Below, one piece after another: positions 5,675-5,896 of a stretch of DNA of 5,896 bases (the stretch's first letter is position 1; each line of letters begins with the position of its first letter). The notes below the pieces were generated by a model. It was not told the DNA's origin. It searched no databases and saw only the letters and a list, made by a program, of their open reading frames with translations. Source of the stretch: Desulfobacteraceae bacterium (GTDB lineage: Bacteria; Desulfobacterota; DSM-4660; Desulfatiglandales; Desulfatiglandaceae); NCBI GenBank assembly GCA_030589225.1, contig JAUUWD010000113.1, forward strand, positions 1 through 5,896, read 5' to 3'. A program made the translations under genes and the position numbers.

Positions 5675-5896
5675 CTCTACGCCTCAAGCAAAAAATTTGA
5701 TAAACGCACACAAACTCGTCGGTTTGAGGCCTTGGCTTCGCTAGACTAAAGGTTCAAGGCGCAAGGAATTAAATTGAAATAAAATTACTGTTTTGGTACA
5801 TCAAACTTGATGGTCTTGTAAAAAGTTCGAATTTATATTTTGGACGCCCATAACTATTTGATATTACAATATATATAAGGCATTTCAAGCATGAAT
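5675..5896. other. AT-rich intergenic end of the window, possible start of a next gene
   Basis: I see no gene in this stretch. It holds small inverted repeats CAAAC/GTTTG (5711-5726) and CATCAA/TTGATG (5799-5812), the latter followed by GGTCTTGTAAAAAGT, a string I vaguely recall from deltaproteobacterial intergenic repeats. The last bases are AAGG (5877-5880), ten bases, then ATG AAT at 5891-5896. This spacing fits a ribosome binding site and start codon, so a + strand gene may begin here, but only two codons are visible. Confidence 0.3.

Overview
This 5.9 kb window reads as chromosomal DNA from a free-living bacterium, most likely a deltaproteobacterium (Desulfobacterota, sulphate-reducer-like). 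This assignment is inference. It rests on three things: an elongation factor G paralogue of the type described in spirochaetes, planctomycetes and deltaproteobacteria; a COG2231-type DNA glycosylase; and intergenic heptanucleotide and C-run/G-run repeats of kinds I recall from deltaproteobacterial genomes. There is no rRNA, tRNA, CRISPR array, integrase, transposase or phage gene.

Layout. Positions 1-249 hold a strong bidirectional terminator and an AT-rich leader. Positions 250-1929 (+) encode a complete thiamine-diphosphate enzyme of the acetolactate synthase superfamily. The convergent gap 1930-2336 holds a four-unit GTTCA array, a 32-bp perfect inverted repeat made of 7-nt units, a rho-independent terminator, and between the arms a decayed minus-strand reading frame that looks like the C-terminus of a four-helix-bundle (23S rRNA intervening-sequence-type) protein. 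Positions 2337-4367 (-) encode a complete EF-G paralogue. The divergent gap 4368-4772 holds a promoter for each flanking gene and a C-run/G-run double-hairpin repeat between them. Positions 4773-5438 (+) encode an HhH-GPD DNA glycosylase. Positions 5439-5896 are non-coding and hold a second inverted pair of 7-nt-period arrays; the window ends just as another gene may begin.

The three intact genes are separate transcription units with unrelated jobs: ketoacid/carboligase-type chemistry, translation (probably ribosome recycling) and base excision repair. I see no operon and no defence or mobile system. The points of interest are the altered domain IV tip loops of the EF-G, the glycosylase that keeps only three of the four expected cluster cysteines and lacks the lyase lysine, and the two intergenic loci built alike from inverted heptad arrays, one enclosing a gene remnant.
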